This document shows, in pieces, positions 9,729 through 18,372 of a stretch of DNA of 64,000 bases. The notes under the pieces are model-generated. The model searched no databases, was not told where the DNA came from, and worked only from the letters and a program-made list of their open reading frames with translations. A program made the translations under genes and the position numbers. Position 1 is the stretch's first letter. Every line of letters starts with the position of its first letter. Source of the DNA: an uncultured Croceitalea sp. (GTDB taxonomy: Bacteria > Bacteroidota > Bacteroidia > Flavobacteriales > Flavobacteriaceae); assembly GCA_947494805.1 (NCBI GenBank), contig CANLWK010000001.1, forward strand, positions 62,001 to 126,000, written 5' to 3'.

Positions 9729-10829
9729 TCAAGAAGTGTTTTTTGAAAAAGCCTTTATAGCTTGAACCAATACGTTTTCAACTGTTGGTTTATTGGCAAT
9801 GTTTAGCTGTTGAGTATATTTTTTAGCCGCTTCTAAAGTGGTCTTTCCAATACAAAAAGCGATACTATTTTCTAGTGCATTCTTAGTGGTAAAACTATGT
9901 ACCCCAGTTGGACTGAAAAACAATACGCCATCAAAAACTGTTTCAAAGTGTTTGGTGTTCAAAGTGGTTTTATACACCTCAATTTCTTTATACCGAACGT
10001 TATTATCTTTTAACGCTCTTGGAATATCGTCACGCCTTAGATTTCCACAGAAAAACAAAAAAGAATGGTTGCGATATTCTTTTGTAATCAAACTGGCTAG
10101 ATCTGAGGCATTGGACGCCATTTCTTCTACCGTAATCCCATTGGACTCTAGTAGGGCTTTTGTTTTTTGGCCTACACAGAAAGCAGGTACGTCCTCAATA
10201 GTTTTTTCTGCTAGCGAATTTGCTAAAAAAGACTTCACAGCGTTTTGACTAGTGAATAGATAAAAGTCGCAACCGTACACCAACTCAAATGCCAAAAATT
10301 CAATGGAAATGGCATCATATTCAACAAAGCGAATACCAGCATTCAACAATAGTTCTTTTTGCGAGAGGGACAGTATTTTAGTGGACAGAATTGTATGGCT
10401 CCCTCTCCTAGAGGAGAGGGCCGGGGTGAGGTGCTTTTTTTTGTTCCTTTTTTCCAATTGTATTCTTCGATTTAAAAAGAACTCTTGTTGTTGATGTTTG
10501 GCCTCAGAAATTCTTTGAAACAACAGTGCAGGGTTTTTAAAAACAAGATTATTTTCAAACCGCAAAACAATATAGCCCAAACTGTTTAGATGCATGTCCC
10601 TATTGTTATCTATCTCCTTTTGATTAAAGTCATTATGGTATTCCCCATCCAACTCAATAACTATTCCGTAGGCCTCACAAAAGAAATCAACAATATATTT
10701 TTTTATGGGATGTTGTCTTCTGAACTTCAGGTTTTCAAATTTACGATTTCGCAGGTGTTGCCATAGCTTCTTTTCAGCTGTGGTCTGTTCTTTGCGCAGC
10801 AATCGTGCAAGTTGTATTTTGTAGTTCAT
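9729..10829 (-). CDS. hemD: DUF559 nuclease-like domain fused in frame to uroporphyrinogen-III synthase
   Basis: Residues 1-115 are a DUF559 (Vsr-like, PD-(D/E)XK fold) domain: TTAEKKLWQHLRNR, FRRQHPIKKYIVDFFC, IVIELDGEYH and LGYIVLRFENN, with the usual Asp and Glu positions. Residues 120-145 are a linker partly encoded by a palindromic repeat (HLTPALSSRRGS). From about residue 148 (ILSTKILSLSQKELL) to the end is HemD, which cyclises hydroxymethylbilane to uroporphyrinogen III. YLFTSQNAV and FFSPTGVHSF are HemD-like. HemD alone is about 220 residues, so the first 145 are extra. The native hemD start is not visible. Its neighbours hemC and hemE support HemD, whose sequence is poorly conserved in general. 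Whether the product stays fused is unknown. Confidence 0.85.
   Translation of the reverse strand: MNYKIQLARLLRKEQTTAEKKLWQHLRNRKFENLKFRRQHPIKKYIVDFFCEAYGIVIELDGEYHNDFNQKEIDNNRDMHLNSLGYIVLRFENNLVFKNPALLFQRISEAKHQQQEFFLNRRIQLEKRNKKKHLTPALSSRRGSHTILSTKILSLSQKELLLNAGIRFVEYDAISIEFLAFELVYGCDFYLFTSQNAVKSFLANSLAEKTIEDVPAFCVGQKTKALLESNGITVEEMASNASDLASLITKEYRNHSFLFFCGNLRRDDIPRALKDNNVRYKEIEVYKTTLNTKHFETVFDGVLFFSPTGVHSFTTKNALENSIAFCIGKTTLEAAKKYTQQLNIANKPTVENVLVQAIKAFSKNTS
10401..10433 (+). repeat. REP-like palindromic repeat, left copy
   Basis: CCCTCTCC, a four-base loop TAGA, then GGAGAGGG, followed by the tail CCGGGGTGAGGTG. On the hemD strand it is translated as part of the linker between the two domains of the fusion protein. 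Confidence 0.85.
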
Positions 10830-10830
10830 G

Positions 10831-10865
10831 AACCCTCTCCCTAACCCTCTCCCACAGGAGAGGGA
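10831..10865 (-). repeat. REP-like palindromic repeat, right copy
   Basis: Read on the minus strand: CCCTCTCC, then TGTG, then GGAGAGGG, then a TTAGGGAGAGGG tail. It is the inverted partner of the copy at 10401. It occupies nearly all of the hemC-hemD intergenic space and abuts the start codon of the fusion gene. Confidence 0.85.
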
Positions 10866-10869
10866 ACGT

Positions 10870-11784
10870 TTAATTGGCCATTTGCAACCGTATTTCCTCC
10901 ATCAATTGTTTGCCGCCCGATTCCAATACCTCATAGGCGCAACTTTTTCCAAAACCCTCCACTTTGCTAAGTGGTCGCTCTTGTTGCACTTCGACAAAGG
11001 TGCTGCCGTCTAAAGCGTGCAAACATCCTTTAAAAAATACTGTTTGGTCTTTTATTTCTGCAAATGCTCCTATAGGCGCCGTACAACCACCTTCAAGCGT
11101 TCGTAAAAATTCACGTTCAATGTGTGTGGCCAAATCACTTGGGCTATGATTAAGCTGTGCCGTCGCTTCAACAGAAAAAGCATTGTTTTCAAGGGCGGCG
11201 ACAAGCATGGCACCTTGGGCCGGTGCAGGCACCATCCAATCAAGGGCTATGGCATCTTTTGGCAATAACTTTATACGTTCCAATCCTGCTTTTGCAAAAA
11301 TGGCACCATTCCAGTCATTTTCAATCAACTTGATCAAACGAGAATTAACATTTCCTCTTAAATCCACTACCGAATGATTTGGATATCTGGACAACCATTG
11401 CGCTTTTCTTCTTAGACTTCCTGTGGCTATGGTACCATCAGTGTTTAAGAAATCCGTGCCTTTGTGAACTAGAATGTCGTGTGACACCGCCCGTTCTAAA
11501 ACGGCAGTTTTGACAACACCTTTAGGCAATAACGTAGGTACGTCTTTCATGGAGTGCACGGCAATGTCAATATCACCTTTGATAAGCGCAACATCTAAGG
11601 TCTTGGTGAAAATACCGGTAATGCCCAGTTCATATAAGGGCTTATCCAACACCAGGTCCCCGGTGGATTTTACCGGAATCAGCGTTGTTGTATATCCTAA
11701 GGCCTCCAACTTATTCTGAACCGTGGTAGCTTGCCACAACGCTAATTCGCTGTCACGTGTGCCAATGCGAATCACATCTTTCAT
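10870..11784 (-). CDS. hemC: Hydroxymethylbilane synthase (porphobilinogen deaminase)
   Basis: HemC polymerises four porphobilinogens on a dipyrromethane cofactor. The cofactor-binding Cys is in LEGGCTAPIGAFAE. The N-terminus RIGTRDSELALWQA, the catalytic-type Asp in IDIAVHSMKDVPT, and GSLRRKAQWLSRYP complete the set. At 304 residues it is full length. Its start overlaps the end of hemA by 4 bases, so hemA and hemC are translationally coupled. Confidence 0.97.
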   Translation of the reverse strand: MKDVIRIGTRDSELALWQATTVQNKLEALGYTTTLIPVKSTGDLVLDKPLYELGITGIFTKTLDVALIKGDIDIAVHSMKDVPTLLPKGVVKTAVLERAVSHDILVHKGTDFLNTDGTIATGSLRRKAQWLSRYPNHSVVDLRGNVNSRLIKLIENDWNGAIFAKAGLERIKLLPKDAIALDWMVPAPAQGAMLVAALENNAFSVEATAQLNHSPSDLATHIEREFLRTLEGGCTAPIGAFAEIKDQTVFFKGCLHALDGSTFVEVQQERPLSKVEGFGKSCAYEVLESGGKQLMEEIRLQMAN

Positions 11785-13040
11785 TTGGCTGAATTAAGTT
11801 CTAGTTGAAATACTTTTTGAATGAGGGCCAAGCTGTCTTCAGTATCAGCGTCCGACTTTCTAAGATGGTTGGCAAATTGTTTGGTAATTTTTTGAATGAT
11901 GCGTTCAGATACGATTTCGGCCTGTTCTTGATTAAAATCGTTTAATTTTTTTGAATGAAAATCAAGTTCCTCTTCTTTCATGACCATCAACTTCTCTTTG
12001 AGGGCATTGATGACCGGTGCAAACTTTCGAGTTTCTAACCATTTCACAAAGTCTTGACGCACTTCTTCAATGATTTGATAAGCTTTAGGAATATATTCTT
12101 TGCGACGGCTCAGGTTTTCATCGGTTATCTGCGAAAGTTGATCTAAGTGGACCAAGCTCACATTGTCTAGTTCGGTCACATCATCAGAAACATTCTTTGG
12201 CACTGACAAGTCAAGAATCAACAACGGTTTTTTGGTATGCAACAATGATTTTGATACTGTAGGCAATTGTGCACCCGTGGCAACCACCAAAATATCTGTT
12301 TTTCGAATTTCGGTTTGCAGGTCGCCGTAGTCTTTAACGATGAGGTGGAATTTACCCGCAATTGCCTCTGCCTTTTCCTTGGTGCGATTGATAAGCGTGA
12401 TGTGTGAATTGTCAGTATGCTTGACGAGATTTTCACAGGTATTACGGCCAATTTTACCAGTACCGAACAATAAAATGTTCTTTTCAGAGACATTGGGCAC
12501 TTTCTCTAAAATATACTTTACCGAGGCGAACGCCACTGAAGTTGCGCCACTTGAAAGCTCGGTCTCGTTTTTGATCCGTTTACTTGCTTGAATGACCGAA
12601 TTGCATAACCGTTCTAAAAACGGATTGGTCATTTCATGTTTTTTTGAACGCGAAAAACTTTGCTTTATCTGGCTAATGATTTCAAAATCACCCAATATTT
12701 GGCTGTCCAGCCCAGTGCCGACTTTAAAAAGGTGATTGATGGCATCATGGTTTTTGTAGACGTAGGCCACTTCTTGAAACTCCTCAACCGAACCTTGCGT
12801 ATGGTCGCAAAGCAGTTTTATCAATTGAAAAGGATGTTGGGCAAAACCAAAAAGTTCGGTACGGTTGCAGGTTGAAATGGTAAGAAGACCTTCGATACCC
12901 TGCTGCTTGGCATCTTGGATAATAGTATCAATACGAGGAACATCCAGACTGAATTTTCCTCTGACCTCTGCCTCTGCTTTTTTATAACTTAAGCCGACGG
13001 CATAAAATGAAGGATGTTTTGAAATATTGTAATTCTTCAT
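11781..13040 (-). CDS. hemA: Glutamyl-tRNA reductase
   Basis: HemA reduces glutamyl-tRNA to glutamate-1-semialdehyde with NADPH, the first committed step of the C5 pathway. The catalytic Cys is in TISTCNRTELFG. The NADPH-binding region has LLFGTGKIGRNTCENL. VGTGLDSQILGDFEI is a further family block, and the C-terminal dimerisation helices are present. An ATG at 13082 is in frame, but I prefer 13040, giving MKNYNISKHPSFYAVGLSY as usual for Flavobacteria. It is the first gene of the minus-strand hem transcript and is divergent from an araC-type gene. Confidence 0.96.
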   Translation of the reverse strand: MKNYNISKHPSFYAVGLSYKKAEAEVRGKFSLDVPRIDTIIQDAKQQGIEGLLTISTCNRTELFGFAQHPFQLIKLLCDHTQGSVEEFQEVAYVYKNHDAINHLFKVGTGLDSQILGDFEIISQIKQSFSRSKKHEMTNPFLERLCNSVIQASKRIKNETELSSGATSVAFASVKYILEKVPNVSEKNILLFGTGKIGRNTCENLVKHTDNSHITLINRTKEKAEAIAGKFHLIVKDYGDLQTEIRKTDILVVATGAQLPTVSKSLLHTKKPLLILDLSVPKNVSDDVTELDNVSLVHLDQLSQITDENLSRRKEYIPKAYQIIEEVRQDFVKWLETRKFAPVINALKEKLMVMKEEELDFHSKKLNDFNQEQAEIVSERIIQKITKQFANHLRKSDADTEDSLALIQKVFQLELNSAK

Positions 13041-13152
13041 TAAGCTCAAACTGTTTGCAAAACTAAGTTGATGAAAAAACAAAAAATAACGCTAGCGGAA
13101 CAATTAATACCACATTACGTTATAAGCAACGTCTTTCTCGGTGAAATCTTTC

Positions 13153-13178
13153 AAAAACACTATTTTTATTGTGTTTTT
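13153..13178. promoter_or_regulatory. Inverted repeat in the hemA/araC divergent intergenic region
   Basis: AAAAACAC and GTGTTTTT form perfect 8-base arms around a 10-base AT spacer. The site lies about 113 bases upstream of hemA and 67 upstream of the araC-type gene, the position expected of an operator shared by both. It could also be a stem-loop in a leader. The binding protein is unknown. Confidence 0.4.
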
Positions 13179-13244
13179 AATGAAAACCAACAATTGTTTA
13201 GAGTAGTTCTAAATAAAGGATTTATCACTTAAATATCGGTTCTA

Positions 13245-14126
13245 ATGAAAGAAAATGTCGTTATCGGTTCGTATGATGAAGTGTTCATAGATGAGGGGTT
13301 CTATGTGCTTAAGATTCAAAATGATACAGACAATTTTGAGACTATTGTTCGTGACATCGATAGCTCTTATATTCAATTCCATTTTGCGTTAAAAGGAAAC
13401 ATAAAGTTCTTGTTCAACGAGGGTGGTTATGCCCTTGAAGTATCTGAAGAGAACTCACTTTTGCTCTACAATACACAAAAGGATCTGCCCATGAATGTGG
13501 TATTACAACCCAATTCTTGGATGCTTTCGGTAGTAATGAGCATTCGAAAGTTTCACTCGCTGTTTTCAAATGAGGCAGAGTACATTCCGTTTTTAAGTGA
13601 TGTTTCTGGTGAGAAGAAGTATTATTCACAAGAAGTCTTGACGCCGGCAATGGCGGTGGTGCTAAGCCAGTTAATGAGCTATAACCTGCATCCCTCCATA
13701 AAAAAGCTATATATAAAAGGCAAAGTGTATGAGCTGATATCGCTCTATTTCAACAGAACGGAAGATGCTGATTTAGAACAATGTCCGTTTTTGGCTGATG
13801 AAGATAATGTGCGGCGCATCCGTCAGGCCAAAGAAATCATTATTACCAGAATGGCCGAACCCCCAACCTTGGCTGAACTTTCAGAAGAGATAGGTCTTAG
13901 CCTTAAAAAACTGAAAGAAGGTTTCAAGCAGATTTATGGAGATTCTGTATTTGGATTTCTGTTTGACTATAAAATGGAATATGCCCGAAAAATGTTAGAA
14001 AGTGGCAAACATAATGTTAATGAAGTTGGACTCAAAGTGGGCTACAGCACGGCCAGCCATTTCATTGCCTCTTTCAAGAAAAAATACGGGATCACCCCAA
14101 AAAAATATTTAACTTCAACTACTTAA
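13245..14126 (+). CDS. AraC family transcriptional regulator
   Basis: The protein has 293 residues. Residues 1-180 are a sensory or dimerisation domain without clear ligand motifs (SSYIQFHFALKGNIKFLFNEGG). Residues 195-293 are an AraC-type double helix-turn-helix: AKEIIITRMAEPPTLAELSEEIGLSLKKLKEGFKQ and VGLKVGYSTASHFIASFKKKYGITPKKYL. It is divergent from hemA, which suggests it controls the hem block, itself, or both. A ThuA-domain gene follows 10 bases later and may be co-transcribed. Confidence 0.92.
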   Translation: MKENVVIGSYDEVFIDEGFYVLKIQNDTDNFETIVRDIDSSYIQFHFALKGNIKFLFNEGGYALEVSEENSLLLYNTQKDLPMNVVLQPNSWMLSVVMSIRKFHSLFSNEAEYIPFLSDVSGEKKYYSQEVLTPAMAVVLSQLMSYNLHPSIKKLYIKGKVYELISLYFNRTEDADLEQCPFLADEDNVRRIRQAKEIIITRMAEPPTLAELSEEIGLSLKKLKEGFKQIYGDSVFGFLFDYKMEYARKMLESGKHNVNEVGLKVGYSTASHFIASFKKKYGITPKKYLTSTT

Positions 14127-14136
14127 ACCACCACCT

Positions 14137-14910
14137 ATGAAGCTTGGTAAAATTACGTGCATCACGGCACTTTTTGTTTGTACTTTGATATACGCCCAAA
14201 GTTATAGTGAACCTCCCATAGTAGAAGACCAACCTATACCTGAACTGGTTTTGATTTACAGTAAGACCTCTGGATACCGGCATCAGTCTATTGAGAAAGG
14301 TGCTGAAACGATAAAGCAAATCGGACGAGAAAACGGATTCATTGTTTTACGTACCGAAACCCCTTCAGATATCAATGATAAAAATTTAAAGAACTACAAG
14401 CTGGTCATTTTCTTGAATACAACTATGGATGTGTTGAACAATGACCAACAAAGGGCCTTTGAAAATTACATAAGGGCGGGAGGCAGTTTTTTTGGTATTC
14501 ATGCAGCTGCCGATACGGAGTACGATTGGCCTTGGTACGGTAAATTGGTCGGGGCCTATTTCAACGGTCACCCCAACGACCCCAATGTGCGCAAGGCAAC
14601 AATACAGGTTGTCAATAAGGACCATGTTTCAACGGCGCACCTACCAGATACTTGGGAACGTAATGATGAATGGTACAATTTCAAAAATCTGAACCCCGAT
14701 GTTACCGTACTTATGAACTTAGATGAATCGAGCTATGAAGGCGGAACCAATGGTGAGAACCATCCGTTCGCATGGTATCATGAATTTGATGGTGGGCGAG
14801 CTTACTACACAGGTGGTGGTCACACCGATGAATCGTTTGATGAACCAGATTTTAAAAAACACCTGTTAGGTGCTATTGAGTGGTGCTTAAAACGCGAGAG
14901 TAAATTGTAA
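14137..14910 (+). CDS. Secreted ThuA domain protein
   Basis: A signal peptide ends near LIYAQS. The rest matches the ThuA (trehalose utilisation) domain, a glutamine-amidotransferase-like fold: LIYSKTSGYRHQSIEKG, FLNTTMDVLNNDQQRAFENYIRAGGSFFGIHAA, and the C-terminal YTGGGHTDESFDEPDFKKHLLGAIEW. In Bacteroidetes these proteins are exported and sit with sugar-degradation genes. Here it lies 15 bases before a trehalase-like glycosidase, so the two probably act on the same carbohydrate. The substrate is not identifiable. Confidence 0.9.
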   Translation: MKLGKITCITALFVCTLIYAQSYSEPPIVEDQPIPELVLIYSKTSGYRHQSIEKGAETIKQIGRENGFIVLRTETPSDINDKNLKNYKLVIFLNTTMDVLNNDQQRAFENYIRAGGSFFGIHAAADTEYDWPWYGKLVGAYFNGHPNDPNVRKATIQVVNKDHVSTAHLPDTWERNDEWYNFKNLNPDVTVLMNLDESSYEGGTNGENHPFAWYHEFDGGRAYYTGGGHTDESFDEPDFKKHLLGAIEWCLKRESKL

Positions 14911-14925
14911 TTTGAGAGTATTCTT

Positions 14926-16305
14926 ATGGAAAGACGTAAATTTTACCAGACCGTGGGCTTGGGAGCAGTTGGCACGGCAGCTTTTATTTCTTGTAAAGAA
15001 GATACGGCAAAGCCTGAAGTATCAGAGGTCAAAAGAGACTTTCAAGTAACCCCTGAACTTTCAGAGCAGATGTATACCAGAGCCTTGGAAATTACAAAAA
15101 GCAAAGTTCGGGGCGGCGATAGCGAACCTTTTTTCAAGAAACCCTTTGTTGATGCCGCTTTTTCAGATAATATCTTTCTTTGGGATACGTGCTTTATTGT
15201 TTGTTTTGCCAAATACCATTTAGATGAGCTTCCGGTGTATCAAGCTTTGGATAACTTTTATGATAGGATGGAAGAAGATGGTTACATCTGTAGAGAGTAT
15301 CGTAAAGATGGCCGCCCATTGTGGTCAAAAGACCATCCGGTATCTATTAATCCACCTCTATTGGCATTGGCCGAAACCGAGATTTACGCTATCAAACAAG
15401 ACAAAGAACGGTTACGAAAAGCGTATCCTATTTTAAAAAAGAATTTTGAGTTTCATGTCAATCGCTACCAGGGTGATGATAAATTGTTTTGGGGCGATAC
15501 GCTAGGCATGGGGATGGATAACATTCCCAGATTTCCAAGAAATTGGACCACGGATGAAGGAAATGGAATGACCCATCATGAATTGGGCGATAAATTGGGC
15601 AAGATGAGCGGTTCTACAGGTGAAGACCGTTTGAATATGTTTATCTCAGAATATGTTGATACGTTACAGGGAGTCTGGAATGAAGAAGGGCGCCTTGTTG
15701 ATTTCACGGCCCAAATGGCAATGTATGCCCTACAATTAAAATTTATTGCCAACGAAATTGGGGTGCGAGAAGACATAGCTTCCTATGAAAAGTTTCATAC
15801 TGGAGTTAAGAGTGCTTTGAATGATTTGTGCTGGAACGAAGATGATGCTTTTTACTATGACCTAGGATATGAAAAGCAAATCAAGAGGAAACATATCGGT
15901 ATGTATTGGGCCCTTTTGGGCGAATTGATACCCAATGACAGATTAGATGCTTTTCTAAAACATTTGACCAATACCGATGAGTTCTATAGAAAAACACCAC
16001 TACCTGCACTTTCGGCTGATGATCCAGATTATAAAGGTTGGGGTGATTATTGGTTGGGTGGGGTTTGGGCACCAACATCATATATGGTGCTGAAAGGTCT
16101 TACGGCCAATGGCAAGCACGACTTGGCCAAAGATTTGGCTGAAAAAACCTATGCAGCAATTGCCGAGGTTTTTGAAGCTACTGGCACTTTTTGGGAGAAC
16201 TATGCCCCAGATTTGATTTCATACGGCATGCCGGCCAAAAAGGACTTCTGTGGTTGGACGGGATTGGTACCCATTGCCATTTACAATGAGTATCTTAAAG
16301 TGTAG
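14926..16305 (+). CDS. Lipoprotein trehalase/GH63-like glycoside hydrolase (MGH1-type)
   Basis: The N-terminus MERRKFYQTVGLGAVGTAAFISC looks like an arginine-containing export signal ending in a lipobox Cys. The body is an (alpha/alpha)6 barrel of the trehalase-like or mannosylglycerate-hydrolase-like type: NIFLWDTCFIVCFAKYH, then YICREYRKDGRPLW, VDFTAQMAMYALQLKFIA, and a C-terminal WGDYWLGGVWAPTSYMVLKG and CGWTGLVPIAIYNEYL. The Asp of WDT and the C-terminal acidic residues are likely catalytic. It is paired with the ThuA gene. Its last 11 bases overlap the 3' end of the convergent DUF1460 gene. Confidence 0.82.
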   Translation: MERRKFYQTVGLGAVGTAAFISCKEDTAKPEVSEVKRDFQVTPELSEQMYTRALEITKSKVRGGDSEPFFKKPFVDAAFSDNIFLWDTCFIVCFAKYHLDELPVYQALDNFYDRMEEDGYICREYRKDGRPLWSKDHPVSINPPLLALAETEIYAIKQDKERLRKAYPILKKNFEFHVNRYQGDDKLFWGDTLGMGMDNIPRFPRNWTTDEGNGMTHHELGDKLGKMSGSTGEDRLNMFISEYVDTLQGVWNEEGRLVDFTAQMAMYALQLKFIANEIGVREDIASYEKFHTGVKSALNDLCWNEDDAFYYDLGYEKQIKRKHIGMYWALLGELIPNDRLDAFLKHLTNTDEFYRKTPLPALSADDPDYKGWGDYWLGGVWAPTSYMVLKGLTANGKHDLAKDLAEKTYAAIAEVFEATGTFWENYAPDLISYGMPAKKDFCGWTGLVPIAIYNEYLKV

Positions 16306-17134
16306 GTCGGGCAACGATAATACCAATGTTCCGCTTCACTTTTTTTAAATAGTCGACTAAGGGCTCTTCAGTGATTTTCACTTCACCAGAAATGGAGGCG
16401 TGTAATAAGTGAATGCGGCCGTTGGGCTGTCGTATGGCGATACCCGTATGGGTTACGTCAAGCCCTTCGATAGCAGTGGCAAGCGCAATAATGTCACCAG
16501 ATTCGATATTTGCTTCTTGTTGCCGAATATCTGCCTGCGGTAAGTAACAAAATTCCTTTGTAGCTAGTTCGGCTTCGGTTTCAAGAATACGATTGTAGTT
16601 TGCCTCGTTTTTTAAGAACGGGTACAAGTCTCGATGTGTTCCCATAAAATTGATGGGTTTTTCGACTGAAGTTCCGCCCAGTTCTGCGGTGATATCTTTG
16701 ACCAGGCCTTTCTGTTCGTTGGTGCGAATCCAGTCGGTAAAGTAGTGCAAACGTGATGCGTAGCCATCAACCGCCCCATTTTTATACCGAATGGTTTCAA
16801 TACTATTGACAAATTCTTCAAAATCAGATTTTTCATCTTGAAGCAACATAGAAAACGCGATTACATTTTCAACAAAGGTGGTGCAGTCCAGTCCACGCAA
16901 GTTGATGACCACCGATTCTGTTTCACCGATTTCCAAGGTTTTTTCAACATAAGGTGTGCCCAAGAACGATTTTCCGATATGGACAATTTGGTTTTCGTTG
17001 AGAAGGCTCTCGTGCGAATAAAAGGCTTTGATTTTATGCGCAAAAATGGTTTTGTCCTCAGGCTCGGTCACACTTTGAGCTAAAACATTAACAGAAAAAA
17101 AGAATGCGAAGAGTGCAATAAAACCATGTTTCAT
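16295..17134 (-). CDS. Exported DUF1460 protein (amidase/NlpC-like)
   Basis: DUF1460 proteins have a papain/NlpC-P60-like fold, and some act as N-acetylmuramyl-L-alanine amidases in cell-wall recycling. The Cys motif is NLRGLDCTTFVENVIAFSML. A His lies in GLDVTHTGIAIRQPNGRIHLLHASISG. The protein starts with a signal peptide (MKHGFIALFAFFFSVNVLAQS). I use the ATG at 17134 rather than the in-frame ATG at 17155. It is convergent with the glycosidase and divergent from hemH. Confidence 0.88.
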   Translation of the reverse strand: MKHGFIALFAFFFSVNVLAQSVTEPEDKTIFAHKIKAFYSHESLLNENQIVHIGKSFLGTPYVEKTLEIGETESVVINLRGLDCTTFVENVIAFSMLLQDEKSDFEEFVNSIETIRYKNGAVDGYASRLHYFTDWIRTNEQKGLVKDITAELGGTSVEKPINFMGTHRDLYPFLKNEANYNRILETEAELATKEFCYLPQADIRQQEANIESGDIIALATAIEGLDVTHTGIAIRQPNGRIHLLHASISGEVKITEEPLVDYLKKVKRNIGIIVARPTL

Positions 17135-17219
17135 AATAACCTTACTTGTAATCAAAGTTATCTATTTCTCTATAACAAAACTTGTTCCCATTCCTAAAAG
17201 TTAAATCAGGTACAAATCG

Positions 17220-17227
17220 TATTTTTG
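17220..17227 (+). promoter_or_regulatory. Candidate -7 box (TATTTTTG) for hemH
   Basis: The octamer matches the Bacteroidetes primary sigma -7 consensus TAnnTTTG and ends 18 bases before the hemH start codon. I did not find a convincing TTTG -33 element at the right spacing. The assignment rests on one box and its position. Confidence 0.35.
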
Positions 17228-17245
17228 CAATCTAAAAATTGAGCT

Positions 17246-18280
17246 GTGCAAAAAGGTGTTTTATTGGTGAACTTGGGCTCTCCTGATAGTCCTACCCCTA
17301 AAGATGTCAAACCTTATTTAGACGAATTTTTGATGGATGGTCGCGTGATTGACGTGCCACCCTTGTTGCGCAACCTATTGGTTCGAGGAATTATTTTGAA
17401 CACCAGACCTAAAAAGTCGGCAAAGGCCTATGCAAAAATTTGGTGGGATGAAGGATCACCTTTGATCGTTATCTCAGAACGGTTTGCCGAAAAGGTAAGA
17501 AAACATACCAAATTGCCCGTTGCTTTGGGCATGCGCTATGGCAGCGGAAGCATAAAGGAAGGTTTGCATCAACTCGCTGACCAAAATGTTGATGAGGTTT
17601 TGTTGGTGCCATTATACCCACATTATGCCATGTCTTCGTATGAAACGGTTGTTGTGAAGGCGATGGAAGAGCAACAAAAGCACTTTCCGAACATGGCGGT
17701 AACGACCATGCCAGCGTTCTATAGCAGTCCTGATTATATCAAAGTGCTCGGCGATAGTATTGCGGAAGGACTAAAAGATTTTGAGTACGACCATGTGCTG
17801 TTCTCTTACCATGGTATACCTGAGCGTCATATTCGTAAATCGGATCCAACAAAATTCCATTGTAAAATTGATGGCAGTTGTTGTAACATCAACTCCGTTG
17901 CCCACCATACATGTTACCGACACCAATGTTATGATACTACGGAATTGATTAAAAACTACTTAGAACTTCCTGAAGAGAAGGTAAGTAGTTCATTTCAATC
18001 TCGATTGGCCGGTGACCCATGGTTGAAGCCTTATACCGACTATGAGTTTGAACGCTTGGCCAAAGAAGGTAAAACCCGTTTGGCGGTTATCACCCCTGCA
18101 TTTGTTTCGGATTGTTTGGAGACCTTGGAAGAAATCGCCATGGAAGGTGAAGAAGAATTCAAAGAAGCCGGAGGTAAAAGTTTTAAACACATTTCATGTT
18201 TGAACGACAGAGATGAATGGGTAGCCCTAATGGCCAAATGGATTAAAGATTGGGAAGAAAAGGCATCCTTGCCAGTTTAA
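17246..18280 (+). CDS. hemH: Ferrochelatase
   Basis: HemH inserts Fe2+ into protoporphyrin IX. The catalytic His is in LFSYHGIPERHIR, and the acidic metal-path residues are in FVSDCLETLEEIAMEG. The N-terminal VLLVNLGSPDSPTPKDVKPYL is diagnostic. The start is GTG at 17246. Right after the active-site loop comes a Cys-rich segment (HCKIDGSCCNINSVAHHTCY, then RHQCY) with five Cys in about 22 residues, which may bind a metal or an Fe-S cluster. It lies apart from the hemA-B block but next to its regulator region. Confidence 0.96.
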   Translation: MQKGVLLVNLGSPDSPTPKDVKPYLDEFLMDGRVIDVPPLLRNLLVRGIILNTRPKKSAKAYAKIWWDEGSPLIVISERFAEKVRKHTKLPVALGMRYGSGSIKEGLHQLADQNVDEVLLVPLYPHYAMSSYETVVVKAMEEQQKHFPNMAVTTMPAFYSSPDYIKVLGDSIAEGLKDFEYDHVLFSYHGIPERHIRKSDPTKFHCKIDGSCCNINSVAHHTCYRHQCYDTTELIKNYLELPEEKVSSSFQSRLAGDPWLKPYTDYEFERLAKEGKTRLAVITPAFVSDCLETLEEIAMEGEEEFKEAGGKSFKHISCLNDRDEWVALMAKWIKDWEEKASLPV

Positions 18281-18302
18281 ACGGCATCTTTAGAACTTCA
18301 CC

Positions 18303-18358
18303 CTGAGCGCGTATCAAAAGGCAAAACCTATCTAGGCATATATCTAGACTGCGCTCAA
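18303..18358. repeat. Degenerate dispersed intergenic repeat with inverted ends
   Basis: The sequence starts CTGAGCGC and ends TCTAGACTGCGCTCAA, with TGAGCGC and GCGCTCA as complementary arms. Its right part matches 14 of 16 bases of the repeat at 31032 (TCTCGACTGCGCTCGA). It fills most of the gap between hemH and the MATE gene. Confidence 0.5.
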
Positions 18359-18372
18359 TATGATAATATTGT

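Larger units (their letters stand above)
10401..10865. mobile_element. Repeat-bounded DUF559 module inserted at the 5' end of hemD
   Basis: The DUF559 coding part lies between two copies of one palindromic repeat in inverted orientation. At 10401-10420 a CCCTCTCC/GGAGAGGG stem is followed by a G-rich tail pointing inward. At 10831-10865 the complementary arrangement has its tail also pointing inward and ending at the DUF559 start codon. The unit is about 465 bases, without a transposase. That it moves or moved as a unit is inferred from this geometry and from the in-frame fusion to hemD. Confidence 0.6.
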
